64,000 nucleotides of DNA from Vibrio algivorus (GCF_002218005.2 NZ_AP018679.1:992001-1056000), one strand, 5' to 3'. Numbered from the stretch's first letter, positions 52,080 through 61,261 are shown. Numbers and translations: made by a program. Notes: generated from the letters alone by a model not told the origin.

Positions 52080-53177
52080 ATGACAACTGAAACAACCGTA
52101 AGTGCAGCGCAAGCCGCTGATCCGTGGGCTTCAGCTGCCTCAACAACATCAAGTGATCCGTGGTCAACTGCCAGCTCTGCTGAAAGTACCAGCTCATGGC
52201 TGAGTAACGCGCCAACTCAGCCTATAGACCAACCTATTGATTGGGCCCATCCATTTAAAGATGCCGTGATCCCATTCGATCACTGGGTTGAAAGTGGCCT
52301 TAATTGGTTAGTCATGCATGGTCGCCCTGTTTTCCAAGCCATTCGAGTACCTATTGATTTTATTTTAACCTCATTTCAAACCGCCTTGGTATCAACACCA
52401 TCGCTAATCATGATCGCATTACTCGTACTAATCGCTTGGCAACTTGCCGGTAAAAAAATGGGATTTGCAACCTTAGTCTCACTTGCCATTATTGGATTTA
52501 TCGGTGCCTGGTCGGAAGCGATGGTGACATTGGCTCTGGTTCTAACATCAGTCTTTTTCTGCTTATTAATCGGCCTCCCCATGGGTATATGGTTAGCCCG
52601 CAGTCAATCAGCGGCCAGAGTCATTAGGCCAATACTTGATGCTATGCAAACAACACCAGCCTTTGTATACCTAGTACCAATCGTAATGCTATTTGGTATC
52701 GGTAACGTACCAGGCGTAGTCGTGACCATTATTTTCGCCCTACCGCCAATCGTCCGCTTGACCATTCTCGGTATTCAACAAGTACCCGAAGAGCTCATCG
52801 AAGCTGGTCACTCATTCGGTGCAAGTCCAAAGCAAATGCTGTACCGCATTCAATTACCACTGGCAACGCCAACCATTATGGCTGGTGTAAACCAAACCTT
52901 AATGTTATCGCTTTCAATGGTAGTAATTGCATCCATGATTGCCGTTGGTGGTTTAGGTCAAATGGTATTACGTGGTATCGGACGATTAGATATGGGTCTT
53001 GCCGCAGTCGGTGGTTTAGGAATTGTTATTCTTGCCATCTTGCTAGACCGCCTAACCCAAACCATTGGAGTCGCCTCACGCGATAAGAAAACCCGTTGGT
53101 ATGAAACTGGTCCTGCATCATTGATTTATCGGTTAATCAAAGAGAAACCAAAATCTGGTGATATTAAAACTTCCTAG
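52080..53177 (+). CDS. proW: Glycine betaine/proline ABC transporter permease ProW
   Basis: A 365-residue membrane subunit. The N-terminal 70 residues are soluble, Ser/Ala-rich and contain two DPW repeats (ADPWASAAS, SDPWSTASS). The membrane domain then has about seven hydrophobic segments. The EAA loop that contacts ProV reads EAGHSFGASPKQMLYRIQLP. Five bases after proV. Confidence 0.95.
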   Translation: MTTETTVSAAQAADPWASAASTTSSDPWSTASSAESTSSWLSNAPTQPIDQPIDWAHPFKDAVIPFDHWVESGLNWLVMHGRPVFQAIRVPIDFILTSFQTALVSTPSLIMIALLVLIAWQLAGKKMGFATLVSLAIIGFIGAWSEAMVTLALVLTSVFFCLLIGLPMGIWLARSQSAARVIRPILDAMQTTPAFVYLVPIVMLFGIGNVPGVVVTIIFALPPIVRLTILGIQQVPEELIEAGHSFGASPKQMLYRIQLPLATPTIMAGVNQTLMLSLSMVVIASMIAVGGLGQMVLRGIGRLDMGLAAVGGLGIVILAILLDRLTQTIGVASRDKKTRWYETGPASLIYRLIKEKPKSGDIKTS

Positions 53178-53261
53178 TCCCCTTTTAAATTCAGCTCCAC
53201 CGCTGGAGCAACGAATGTTCCAGCGTTCATAAACAAGCGTAAAAAAGAAAAAACAGGAGAA

Positions 53262-54272
53262 ATGATGAAAACAACACGGATGAAAACTTTACTTACGATG
53301 ACCCTATTGGCTTCTGCAACTTCGTTTGCCGTCAATGCTGAAACCCTACCTGGTGAAGGCGTGAGTGTGCAACCGATTCAATCGACAGTTGCAGAGGAAA
53401 CCTTCCAAACTCTGATCATTGATAAAGCACTTGAAAAACTTGGCTACGATGTAAAACCAATCAAAGAAGTGGATTACAACGTAGGCTACACCTCAATTGC
53501 CAATGGTGATGCAACCTACCTCGCGGTTAACTGGGCCCCATTACATGATGACAAATACAAGCAAGCCGGTGGCGATGATAAGTTCTATCGTGAAGGTACT
53601 TATGTCACAGGTGCGGCGCAAGGTTACTTAATTGATAAAAAGACCGCCGATAAATATGGCATTACTAATATTGGTCAATTAAAAGATCCAAAACTAGCGA
53701 AACTATTTGATACTAATGGTAATGGTAAAGCTGACTTAACTGGCTGTAATCCAGGTTGGGGTTGTGAAGCGGTTGTCGCTCACCAAATGAAAGATTTTGG
53801 TTTAGAAGACAGCATAGATAACAACCAAGGTAACTACGCAGCGATCATCGCCGATACCATTTCTCGCTACAAAAATGGTGAGTCGATTCTTTATTACACA
53901 TGGACGCCTTATTGGGTGAGTGGCGTATTGGTTCCGGGCAAAGATGTTGTATGGTTAGAAGTACCTCATTCATCTCTACCGGGTGATCGTAGCGATGTAG
54001 ACACGACACTACCAAATGGTAAGAACTACGGCTTCCAAATGAATGCTATGCACATCATTGCTAACAAACAATTCGCACAAGATAACCCAGCAGCAGCAAA
54101 ACTGTTTGCTATTATGAAGTTGAACATCAACGATATCAGTGCTGAAAACTTAATGATGCAAAAAGGTCAAAATAAACCAGCAGATATTGAAGCTCATGCT
54201 AATGGCTGGATCAAAGCACACCAAAAACAATTTGATGCTTGGATAGCCGAAGCAAAAGCAGCCGCTAAATAA
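53262..54272 (+). CDS. proX: Glycine betaine/proline-binding protein ProX
   Basis: The periplasmic binding subunit, 336 residues. The signal peptide ends near FAVNAETLPGEG. The mature protein contains NVGYTSIANGDATYLAVNWAP-type sequence (here SIANGDATYLAVNWAP), GCNPGWGCE and YYTWTPYWVSGVL; the Trp residues suit a quaternary-ammonium box. A good GGAGA ribosome binding site precedes the ATG. It is the last gene of the operon, followed by a terminator. Confidence 0.95.
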   Translation: MMKTTRMKTLLTMTLLASATSFAVNAETLPGEGVSVQPIQSTVAEETFQTLIIDKALEKLGYDVKPIKEVDYNVGYTSIANGDATYLAVNWAPLHDDKYKQAGGDDKFYREGTYVTGAAQGYLIDKKTADKYGITNIGQLKDPKLAKLFDTNGNGKADLTGCNPGWGCEAVVAHQMKDFGLEDSIDNNQGNYAAIIADTISRYKNGESILYYTWTPYWVSGVLVPGKDVVWLEVPHSSLPGDRSDVDTTLPNGKNYGFQMNAMHIIANKQFAQDNPAAAKLFAIMKLNINDISAENLMMQKGQNKPADIEAHANGWIKAHQKQFDAWIAEAKAAAK

Positions 54273-54296
54273 TCATTACTCAAACGGTAATCTATC

Positions 54297-54325
54297 AAGC
54301 TGCCACTTTTGGCAGCTTTTCTTTT
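54297..54325 (+). terminator. Terminator of proVWX
   Basis: AAGCTGCCA pairs with TGGCAGCTT across a four-base loop and is followed by a T-rich tract, 25 bases after the proX stop. Confidence 0.9.
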
Positions 54326-54426
54326 AGGCAATAACTAGAGCAAGGAAATAAACATCTATTCGTAAGACGTTAAGGCGATAAACAATTCATAACTTATCGC
54401 CCACTACGATTCCAATTACTTTGGGA

Positions 54427-54441
54427 ATTAACGTAATTAAT
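54427..54441. promoter_or_regulatory. Possible operator of the MarR-type gene
   Basis: ATTAA-CGTAA-TTAAT is an inverted repeat about 60 bases upstream of the regulator's ATG. MarR proteins often bind such short AT-rich dyads at their own promoter. Evidence is weak in AT-rich DNA. Confidence 0.3.
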
Positions 54442-54498
54442 CCTTTTCGCTAATGAGGAATTAATGTATTTTCTGCTCTCCAAAATAGGGGCAATAAT

Positions 54499-54990
54499 AT
54501 GGATAAACACGAAGAAGTTCTCATCGCCATTCGACAAATTATTCGCGCGATCGATCTACATTCACGACAACTAAATAAAGAGCTTGGTTTAACTGGGCCA
54601 CAACTCCTACTCATGCGTTCAATTCGTGATTCAGGTGAAGTAACGATCCGTCAGTTATCCATGAACACCAATATGAGCCAAGCGACCGCGACGACCATTA
54701 TTGATCGCATCGAAAAACGTGGTTTAGTTCAGCGCCAGCGCAGCCAGCTTGATAAGCGTAAAGTGCATGCCTACTTAACCGAAGAAGGGGCAGAGCTGCT
54801 AGAAAAAGCGCCGCTACCGTTGCAAGATCACTTTATTCAGCGCTTCCAAAATCTCGACTCATGGGAACAATCGCTACTGCTTTCATCAGTCCAACGTATT
54901 TCAAAAATGATGAATGCCGCTGATCTTGATGTAGCACCGCTATTGGAAGTAGGTAATATTGCGCACCATCAAGGTACGCCGAGTAGTTAA
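54499..54990 (+). CDS. cosR: CosR-like MarR-family osmoregulator
   Basis: A 163-residue MarR-family winged-helix regulator. The helix-turn-helix and wing are at about residues 45-95 (TIRQLSMNTNMSQATATTII, RQRSQLDKRKVHAYLTEEG). It closely resembles, by my recollection, the vibrio CosR/EctR regulators that control compatible-solute synthesis and uptake. Its place directly after proVWX supports this. A terminator separates the two, so it is probably transcribed on its own. Confidence 0.75.
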   Translation: MDKHEEVLIAIRQIIRAIDLHSRQLNKELGLTGPQLLLMRSIRDSGEVTIRQLSMNTNMSQATATTIIDRIEKRGLVQRQRSQLDKRKVHAYLTEEGAELLEKAPLPLQDHFIQRFQNLDSWEQSLLLSSVQRISKMMNAADLDVAPLLEVGNIAHHQGTPSS

Positions 54991-55025
54991 CAATTCACCC
55001 TTTAGGCGCTAATTTTATATACATC

Positions 55026-55103
55026 TATACCCAAAGTAATTGGAGTTGCAGTGAAACAATGAACGCCAGCAACAAAGCTTCAACTCCAAATACAATGGGC
55101 ATA
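55026..55103. repeat. Internally deleted ERIC element (78 bp)
   Basis: Begins TATACCCAAAGTAATTGGAG and ends ACTCCAAATACAATGGGCATA-like sequence; the central ERIC palindrome is missing. The right end is more diverged than in the other copies. It ends 22 bases before the yjjG ATG. Confidence 0.8.
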
Positions 55104-55124
55104 CTTTAGCTCACAGGAGTAACC

Positions 55125-55799
55125 ATGAAGTACGACTGGATTTTCTTTGACGCCGACGAAACCCTTTTCCATTTTGATGCGTTCAAAGGCATGCAACTGA
55201 TGTTTTCTCGTAAAGGCGTCAACTTTACAGAGCAAGATTTTGCCACTTATCAAGAAGTGAATAAACCGCTTTGGGTTGATTATCAAAATGGCGATATCAC
55301 GGCAGACCAACTCAAGCACACTCGTTTTGATTCATGGGCGCAAAGGCTAAACACAACGCCAGCAGAATTGAACTCAGCATTTTTAGAGGCAATGGCTGAT
55401 ATTTGTTCTGTTCTACCTGGAGCCAAAGAGTTAATGGAAGCGCTTAAGGGCAAAGCCAAGGTTGGCATCATTACGAATGGCTTTACTGATTTACAAGCGA
55501 TTCGATTGGCTCGAACCGGAATGGATATCTACATAGATCAAGTGATCATTTCAGAAGAAGTAGGCACAGCAAAGCCTGATAGCATCATCTTTGAACATGC
55601 TCTACAACGTGCGGATAATCCGTGTAAATCAAAAGTGTTGATGGTAGGTGATAACCTATATTCGGATATTCTTGGCGGTATCAATTTTGGGATTGAAACC
55701 TGTTGGTTGAACCCACACGGTACAGCAGCAACCGATGGTATAAATCCACACTACACCGTGAGTTCATTAGGTGAATTGCAGGCGATATTAATGGCTTAA
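55125..55799 (+). CDS. yjjG: Pyrimidine nucleotidase YjjG
   Basis: A 224-residue HAD-superfamily phosphatase of the YjjG type, which dephosphorylates pyrimidine and damaged nucleoside monophosphates. HAD motif I is FFDADETLF, motif II IITNGF, motif III the Lys in GTAKPDSIIF, motif IV MVGDNLYSDILGG. A C1 cap lies between motifs I and II. GGAG lies seven bases before the ATG. It stands alone. Confidence 0.93.
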   Translation: MKYDWIFFDADETLFHFDAFKGMQLMFSRKGVNFTEQDFATYQEVNKPLWVDYQNGDITADQLKHTRFDSWAQRLNTTPAELNSAFLEAMADICSVLPGAKELMEALKGKAKVGIITNGFTDLQAIRLARTGMDIYIDQVIISEEVGTAKPDSIIFEHALQRADNPCKSKVLMVGDNLYSDILGGINFGIETCWLNPHGTAATDGINPHYTVSSLGELQAILMA

Positions 55800-55838
55800 T
55801 TCAGTAATCAATAAGCAGCACAACTTATCTTAGTAGCA

Positions 55839-56417
55839 CTAATCTCGATTCCATGGATAGACGGTTTTAGTGCTATGTTTCTGAAAAAAACGGTAGTTAT
55901 GCTGTATGTAATCATCTTTTTTTAGTGCGTTAAAATCCCACTTATTCAAATCTAGATTAAAGTAAAGATCCCTATTGGTTAATTGCATTTGTTCAAACTT
56001 TTTTCTTGCAACTCGATAGACCGCAGTATCAGAAGAGTTACATGTAAACGTCACCGTCTCACTGTTTTTACCATTAATACTAAGTAGTGCCTGATAAGGG
56101 CTTGAAGAATTACACGGTATTTTTTTTACAAAGGTAAAAAGAAAATATCCATTATTAGTAGTATTGAGAAAAACAACGAACTGGTCATGCGTATAAACTT
56201 GACGATAAATGAGTTGTTTCGAATGATTCTCACGAGCACTTTGTATTGCCGTGTTATCTAGACTAATCAGCTGATTATCAAGCCAAAACCAATTCAAGCT
56301 TTGATCCATAAACGTGAGCGAACGATATGAATGCCATGCCAAATAGCCTAAGACTGAAAAAGAAAAAAAACCAATAAGTAATATATATTTCAAAAATTTA
56401 TATTTTGTCAGTCTCAT
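55839..56417 (-). CDS. Membrane-anchored protein of unknown function
   Basis: A 192-residue protein with one N-terminal hydrophobic segment (about residues 10-30) after a basic start (MRLTKYKFLKY), so it is probably anchored with the rest in the periplasm. The soluble part contains two Cys in KIPCNSS and VTFTCNSS that may form a disulfide. I recognise no family. It is lower in GC than its neighbours. Confidence 0.6.
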   Translation of the reverse strand: MRLTKYKFLKYILLIGFFSFSVLGYLAWHSYRSLTFMDQSLNWFWLDNQLISLDNTAIQSARENHSKQLIYRQVYTHDQFVVFLNTTNNGYFLFTFVKKIPCNSSSPYQALLSINGKNSETVTFTCNSSDTAVYRVARKKFEQMQLTNRDLYFNLDLNKWDFNALKKDDYIQHNYRFFQKHSTKTVYPWNRD

Positions 56418-56475
56418 TCTATTTACCTTAAAAGAACGAACGTAAACTAATAGATAATGTTTCTTTCTAATAACA

Positions 56476-56883
56476 TTACTTTTTCTTGCTCAGTTTAACT
56501 AAAGTCTCATGCCAAGCAGCACTGCCGTCTTTCTTTGTCACATCATACTCAGCACAGAATTGAGAAATCGTCATATTGCTATCACCAGTCGCCAATTTTA
56601 ACGCCAATTGAACTTGTTGAAGCTTGCTTTGCAGACGCAACACTTGTCCGGCATTAGGGTTCTTTTCTTTGGCGTATTTTAAGGCGGCATGTTTACGTTC
56701 AGCTGCTCCCGCTCGGCGATCGGCTTCAGACAATAAGTACTTCAGTTGGGCAACGCTCTTTCCTTTTTTAAAGGCGGGATCGATCAACTCAACACATTCA
56801 TCAAATGATGGGTTGACTACGTATGGATCAATTTTACGAGCTTGTTGGCGCATCCACTCGAGAGCAAGTTTTTCATCAGACAT
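56476..56883 (-). CDS. Hypothetical helical protein
   Basis: A roughly 135-residue basic protein with many Lys/Ala helices. It starts MSDEKLALEWMRQQARKIDP and has a coiled-coil-like centre (AAERKHAALKYAKEKN). No domain is recognised. The ATG at 56883 is chosen because the longer frame starts at TTG without support; no strong ribosome binding site is visible for either. Confidence 0.55.
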   Translation of the reverse strand: MSDEKLALEWMRQQARKIDPYVVNPSFDECVELIDPAFKKGKSVAQLKYLLSEADRRAGAAERKHAALKYAKEKNPNAGQVLRLQSKLQQVQLALKLATGDSNMTISQFCAEYDVTKKDGSAAWHETLVKLSKKK

Positions 56884-56965
56884 AAGGGAATCTTTACTAA
56901 ACAACAGAATTGCATGGTATCGCTCAATAGCAAAGCGTTGCAATAGAAAATTAGTGACCCGTACA

Positions 56966-57298
56966 TCAAGCTTTCTTTACATACTTACCCGATACCAACA
57001 TTTCACCAATGCCTTGCAACTTACAATCCAACTCATGATCTTTGCCTTCAATAACACGGCGGATCACGCCTTTGGTACCGATCTTTAATACTTGCGAAGT
57101 ACCAGTCACTTTTAAGTCTTTAATTAACGTGATCTTATCGCCTTCTTCTAATAGCGTTCCGTTCGCATCCTTTACTGTAAAGGCATTATCTAATTCTTCT
57201 TGCGGGTTCCATTCATAGGCACATTCAGGACAAATAAGGTGATTCTGATCTTGATAAACATATTCAGACTGACAATTTGGACAAGCAGGTAATGACAT
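56966..57298 (-). CDS. PhnA/YjdM zinc-ribbon protein
   Basis: A 110-residue protein of the PhnA (YjdM) family. The N-terminal zinc ribbon has two CxxC pairs (PACPNCQSEYVY and LICPECAYEW). The PhnA domain includes VKDANGTLLEEGDKITLIKD and GTKGVIRRVIEG. Despite the name, no role in phosphonate metabolism is proven. Confidence 0.9.
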   Translation of the reverse strand: MSLPACPNCQSEYVYQDQNHLICPECAYEWNPQEELDNAFTVKDANGTLLEEGDKITLIKDLKVTGTSQVLKIGTKGVIRRVIEGKDHELDCKLQGIGEMLVSGKYVKKA

Positions 57299-57343
57299 TA
57301 TAATTTTCTCACTATATGGATATTCAGGTGATAATAATGGATA

Positions 57344-57646
57344 TTAACTCATTTTTAAAAACTGCTGTTGAAAGTGCTTTAGCAACGCTTGTAACCGTTT
57401 AGGTTTATAGCGATCTTTATGATAAATCACGGAAAGGTTAACGTCGGGGATTTTCCACTCAGGCATCACTTCTACTAGCTTTTTCTGCTCTATCTCGGCT
57501 TGGCAATACAGCTTCGGGACTCGAATTAAACCACAACCTGCCAGCGCAGCATTAATCAAAGAGCGGCCACTTCTCTATTTAAATTGACCCCAAGCTGTGT
57601 CACCTGCATCGGTCAACTTTAAGGTTCGAGTAATGCGGATTAACGC
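57344..57646 (-). pseudogene. LysR-family regulator remnant
   Basis: Two pieces of a LysR-type regulator are joined in one frame. The upstream piece, ITRTLKLTDAGDTAWGQFK, corresponds to the end of the DNA-binding helix-turn-helix domain and is closed by a TAG stop. Immediately after comes RSGRSLINAALAGCGLIRVP and the C-terminal end of the effector domain. The start and most of the effector domain are missing, so the gene is dead. The upstream end overlaps the 3' end of the LysE gene by several bases. The missing parts suggest a deletion rather than a point event. Confidence 0.7.
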
Positions 57647-58293
57647 ACCATCGCAGATTTCACAATAGTCACGCCAATAATCCCTAATAAAGCACCTGTC
57701 AGTTTATCAATATAATACGCCATTTTGGTGAAGCGCTTTCTTACTCGAGGAACCGACAGAAAATAGATCACCGCAGCATCCCATGCAAAAACGATAACTG
57801 TCATCCAAATACCTAAACCGAGCTTAAAACTAAAACTCACATCATTAGTTAAAACAACCGTAAACAAGCTCAAGTAAAACAATAGATTTTTAGGATTTAA
57901 AATACCCGACATAAAACCTGTAAAGAATTCAAACCAGAATGTACTACCTGTCGATTCTATTTCTGAGTCATCGACAATGTCTAAATTTTGATACGCGCTC
58001 TTTCTTGCTCTCAAAGCTTTATAAGCGAGATAAATAAGAAAGCAACCGCCAACCACTTTAAGTGTAATCATGATAGGAACAGAAGCAGCCAAGATCGAAC
58101 CAACCCCAATGAGGCATAATCCGATATAAACAGCATTGGCAATCGCAATTCCAAAAGCGACACCAATAGCATTACGACCCTTATTACGAATGGCACTTTT
58201 TACGACTAATACAAAATCGGGACCAGGGCTTAATAACGCCAAAAAGTGTGCGAGCGCTACGGTAATAAAAATACTGGTTAATGTGACATCCAT
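57640..58293 (-). CDS. LysE-family exporter
   Basis: A 217-residue membrane protein of the LysE/RhtB type, exporting amino acids or related compounds. About six hydrophobic segments are present, and the family start is seen in ALLSPGPDFVLVVKSAIRNKGRN. The ATG at 58293 suits the AAGGA site ten bases upstream; GTG at 58299 is an alternative. The adjacent LysR remnant could once have been its regulator. Confidence 0.88.
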   Translation of the reverse strand: MDVTLTSIFITVALAHFLALLSPGPDFVLVVKSAIRNKGRNAIGVAFGIAIANAVYIGLCLIGVGSILAASVPIMITLKVVGGCFLIYLAYKALRARKSAYQNLDIVDDSEIESTGSTFWFEFFTGFMSGILNPKNLLFYLSLFTVVLTNDVSFSFKLGLGIWMTVIVFAWDAAVIYFLSVPRVRKRFTKMAYYIDKLTGALLGIIGVTIVKSAMVR

Positions 58294-58472
58294 GTCCACA
58301 GGTTCCTTTTACAAGATCTTACGAGCTGAAAATATAAAATTTATACTGCGCTTGGTACACATTTTAGTCAACTATCTCAAAATAAATCCATAATCAAAAA
58401 CAAGAATACGTTCACCAAAATATATGACCACCGTTCATGGTGGAGGTTTATCCAGTGGTGATTCTAGTCATA

Positions 58473-58528
58473 TATACCCAAGTAACTTCAAGTTGCGAGT
58501 TTCAGCAACTTGAAGTCACTTGGGTATA
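58473..58528. repeat. 56-bp minimal TATACCC hairpin element
   Basis: Terminal arms of 24 bases (58473-58496 and 58505-58528) pair with one mismatch around an eight-base loop. Both arms match the ends of the 267-bp element with no interior, a minimal or self-deleted form. As RNA it would form a very stable hairpin. Confidence 0.85.
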
Positions 58529-58588
58529 TTTATCGATCTTCTTATAACTGTTATCCTACGAGCATAACGAGTTAATAGAGTAAAAATA

Positions 58589-58837
58589 ATGATTGACGAT
58601 AACCTAATAATTGAGACCCTAGACGATTTGGAAGCGTTCCTGCGCTTAGTAGAAAACGGGGGCCTTGGGCTTGAAAATGTCACTGGCGTGGCATTAGCAA
58701 CCAATAATAGTAATGGTCGCCCATTTGTTGCGGTTTTAGATGATAAGCACCAGCTATTACTTGGTCGCTGGGTCACTCAAGACGTATTTGATAACGGTAA
58801 AGATATTGTACGTAACGGGCCAAAGAAAGCACACTAA
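58589..58837 (+). CDS. Small conserved-looking protein
   Basis: An 82-residue acidic protein with an N-terminal helix (LDDLEAFLRLVENGG) and short beta strands (PFVAVLDDKHQLLLGRWVT). No signal or membrane segment. I do not recognise a family. A ribosome binding site is weak. A terminator-like hairpin follows the stop. Confidence 0.6.
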   Translation: MIDDNLIIETLDDLEAFLRLVENGGLGLENVTGVALATNNSNGRPFVAVLDDKHQLLLGRWVTQDVFDNGKDIVRNGPKKAH

Positions 58838-58856
58838 GCCTGTGATGTTCCAATGT

Positions 58857-58890
58857 TAAAATAGGGCTGACTGATTCCGCCCTATTTTTT
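58857..58890. terminator. Terminator between convergent genes
   Basis: AAATAGGGC pairs with GCCCTATTT, followed by Ts on the plus strand, about 20 bases after the small gene. The A tract on the left lets it also act on the convergent LysR gene. Confidence 0.85.
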
Positions 58891-58913
58891 ATCTGAATAT
58901 GGCACTATCCGAC

Positions 58914-59822
58914 CTACACCACTTTCACATCTTTTTCGCTTTCTAAACGCTGCTTCAAATACTCCACAAACAACTGAGTGCGGGTATGTTCATAATCCAA
59001 TTTAGGATAGTAGGCATATACACGAGTATGATCTGACGTGACATTCGGCAATATTCGAACCAACTCACCACGTTCAATTTCTTCTTGCAGCATTACTTGG
59101 TTGGATAAAATAATTCCCATTCCCCGCTTGGCACTATGAAATAACGCTTCTGGATTGGTCGTCGAAAAGTTACCGGTTAAGCGTACTTTTTTGCTGCGTT
59201 CACCTAAGGTTGTTAATCGCACTTCTCTATCGACTTTTTCGCCCCAAATTAACATATTGTGATGGATTAAATCAGCAATAGTCTGCGGCTCACCATATTG
59301 CTTTAAATAACTTGGTGCAGCATAGAAGCCAGATTGGTAGTCAATTAATGGTGCAGCACGAAAACTGAGGGTATCAAGGTTTTCAATTTCACGACCAATG
59401 TAAATATCAAAGCTAAGTTCCGGCAGTTGACCGGGAAGTGTGGTGATTAATTGCACTTTAATGTGTGGATATTGATGTAAAAAGTCATCAACATAGCGCA
59501 TAAAAAATTTAGAACCTAGCGCGAGCGTTGCGCCAACTCTCAATAACCCAGTTGGAGTTTGGTTAATAGAACGAGTTTCATCGACCAGAGATTGCCATTG
59601 CTCAACCTGCGCTTTTCCGCGATGATAAAACATCGCGCCCGCTTCTGTTTGGCTTAATGAACGAGTCGTCCGTTTGAGCAGCTGCACACCGATTCGCTCT
59701 TCTAAAAAATGTATGCGCTTACTTACCGCTGAAGTGGTGGTATTCAAACGACGAGCAGCCTGATTAAAACTGCCTTCTTCAACCACTCGAATATAAGTTT
59801 TTACCGATTCAATCCAATCCAT
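58914..59822 (-). CDS. LysR-family transcriptional regulator
   Basis: A 302-residue LysR regulator. The N-terminal helix-turn-helix (about residues 1-60) contains SFNQAARRLNTTTSAVSKRI and LLKRTTRSLSQTEAG, and the effector-binding domain runs from about 90. It belongs to the CrgA/YhjC-like group by the N-terminal pattern. It is divergent from the Bcr/CflA-type MFS gene, with about 110 bases between, and probably controls it. Confidence 0.9.
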   Translation of the reverse strand: MDWIESVKTYIRVVEEGSFNQAARRLNTTTSAVSKRIHFLEERIGVQLLKRTTRSLSQTEAGAMFYHRGKAQVEQWQSLVDETRSINQTPTGLLRVGATLALGSKFFMRYVDDFLHQYPHIKVQLITTLPGQLPELSFDIYIGREIENLDTLSFRAAPLIDYQSGFYAAPSYLKQYGEPQTIADLIHHNMLIWGEKVDREVRLTTLGERSKKVRLTGNFSTTNPEALFHSAKRGMGIILSNQVMLQEEIERGELVRILPNVTSDHTRVYAYYPKLDYEHTRTQLFVEYLKQRLESEKDVKVV

Positions 59823-59932
59823 CTCTCACACCATTGTTTCCCTAATAGACTCAATCCCTTTCCTATAGAGTCTATTATCATTTTATATTCACCAAAGTAC
59901 ACTAGCATAATTAAGTGACGCTAGGGGATAGC

Positions 59933-61138
59933 ATGAAAACAGAAACGATAAATGCTTTTAAAAAAACGCCTCTTCTACTCGCGATGATGATCATCGCAAC
60001 GGGTCAAGTTGGTGTAAGCATTTATCTGCCCTCTTTGCCTTTAATCAGCCATGATTTAGCGGTTTCTCAGGCGCAAGTTCAGTCTATCGTGACCTTCTTT
60101 TTAATTAGCTTTGGCTTGTCACAACTATTTTATGGGCCATTATCCGATGCCATAGGTCGGCGCCCAGTATTTCTAGCAGGACAAGGCGTTTATCTTTTAG
60201 GTACTTTGATTTGTGTGTTATGGGCGACCAGCTTTGAAGCTTTATTATTTGGACGTTTTCTGCAAGGTCTAGGCGCCGGTAGTGCATCGGTACTAGGCCG
60301 TAGTGTATTACGCGATAGTTATAACGGTCCTGATTTAACCAAAGCGTTATCTTATCTCTCTATTACCGCTTCTATTTTACCGATCATTTCGCCAGTGTTT
60401 GGTGGCTGGGTCGCCTACCATTTTGGTTGGCAAAGCGTGTTTAGTGCTGTACTGATGTATTTAATTGCCATTGTTACACTCGGCTGGAAAGTGCTACCAG
60501 AAACGTTACCCTACCCTAAAAGCCGCTTTAATCCGATAAAAGTATTAAAGGGTTATGGTGAACTCATTACCTGTAAGCAAGTTATTTCAAGTGCTAGTTA
60601 TAATTGGATCAGCTATTTAGGCGCGGTTGTCTCACTGTCTGTTTTACCTTTCTTACTGCAAAAACAACTTGGTATGACGGTATCTGATTACGGTGAAGCG
60701 ATGATCATTCCATCAGCAGGATTATTAGTTGGTAGCGTCATGGTTAACCGCCTGCATAAGTATTTCTCGCAAGCTCGCTTGTTGTGCATCGCATTTAGTT
60801 TAATGGTGATTGCAGGTGTTTGGCTACTTGCTATGCCTTTATCCGGCTTTCATTTAATCAGCGCATTTACCTTGTTAACTGTCGCACAAGGCATGAGCTT
60901 TCCAATTTCGATGTCACTATTATTAGAGCCACATCCAAATCGAGTTGGTGCAGTATCTGCATTATCCGGGTCCATTCAAATGTGTATTGCCGGCTTTTTT
61001 GGAGAATTCTTAGTACGCAATTTTGTTTCAAGCCAAAACGATCTTGGCATTTTTTATTGCTGTACTGCGATGCTCATGATGACGGTATTGGTGCTAAGTC
61101 GACGCTCGCAAGCCACTACCCAAACGCAACCTAATTAA
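59933..61138 (+). CDS. Bcr/CflA-type MFS drug exporter
   Basis: A 401-residue major facilitator protein with twelve hydrophobic segments. The Bcr/CflA group is shown by the first segment MIIATGQVGVSIYLPSLPLI and the family motif GPLSDAIGRRPVFLAGQGVY. A second group motif is LQGLGAGSASVLGRSVLRD. It probably exports drugs or small metabolites by proton antiport. The ATG at 59933 has AGGGGA upstream, better than the earlier in-frame ATG. Confidence 0.88.
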   Translation: MKTETINAFKKTPLLLAMMIIATGQVGVSIYLPSLPLISHDLAVSQAQVQSIVTFFLISFGLSQLFYGPLSDAIGRRPVFLAGQGVYLLGTLICVLWATSFEALLFGRFLQGLGAGSASVLGRSVLRDSYNGPDLTKALSYLSITASILPIISPVFGGWVAYHFGWQSVFSAVLMYLIAIVTLGWKVLPETLPYPKSRFNPIKVLKGYGELITCKQVISSASYNWISYLGAVVSLSVLPFLLQKQLGMTVSDYGEAMIIPSAGLLVGSVMVNRLHKYFSQARLLCIAFSLMVIAGVWLLAMPLSGFHLISAFTLLTVAQGMSFPISMSLLLEPHPNRVGAVSALSGSIQMCIAGFFGEFLVRNFVSSQNDLGIFYCCTAMLMMTVLVLSRRSQATTQTQPN

Positions 61139-61146
61139 TCCATTTA

Positions 61147-61245
61147 TACAGATTAGTTTGAAAGGTGCCTTCCTTCGCCAATCTTCCTTACCTAAAGGTT
61201 TGGATGATAGCTCTGAATTCTGCATATTGAAGTCACTTGGATATA
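61147..61245. repeat. Half TATACCC element (99 bp)
   Basis: Matches the right third of the 267-bp element in direct orientation, from GATTAGTTTGAAAGGTG to TTGAAGTCACTTGGATATA. The left end is missing. It fills the gap between the MFS and Lrp genes and would lie in the 3' region of both. Confidence 0.75.
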
Positions 61246-61261
61246 TACTGTGGACTCACTC

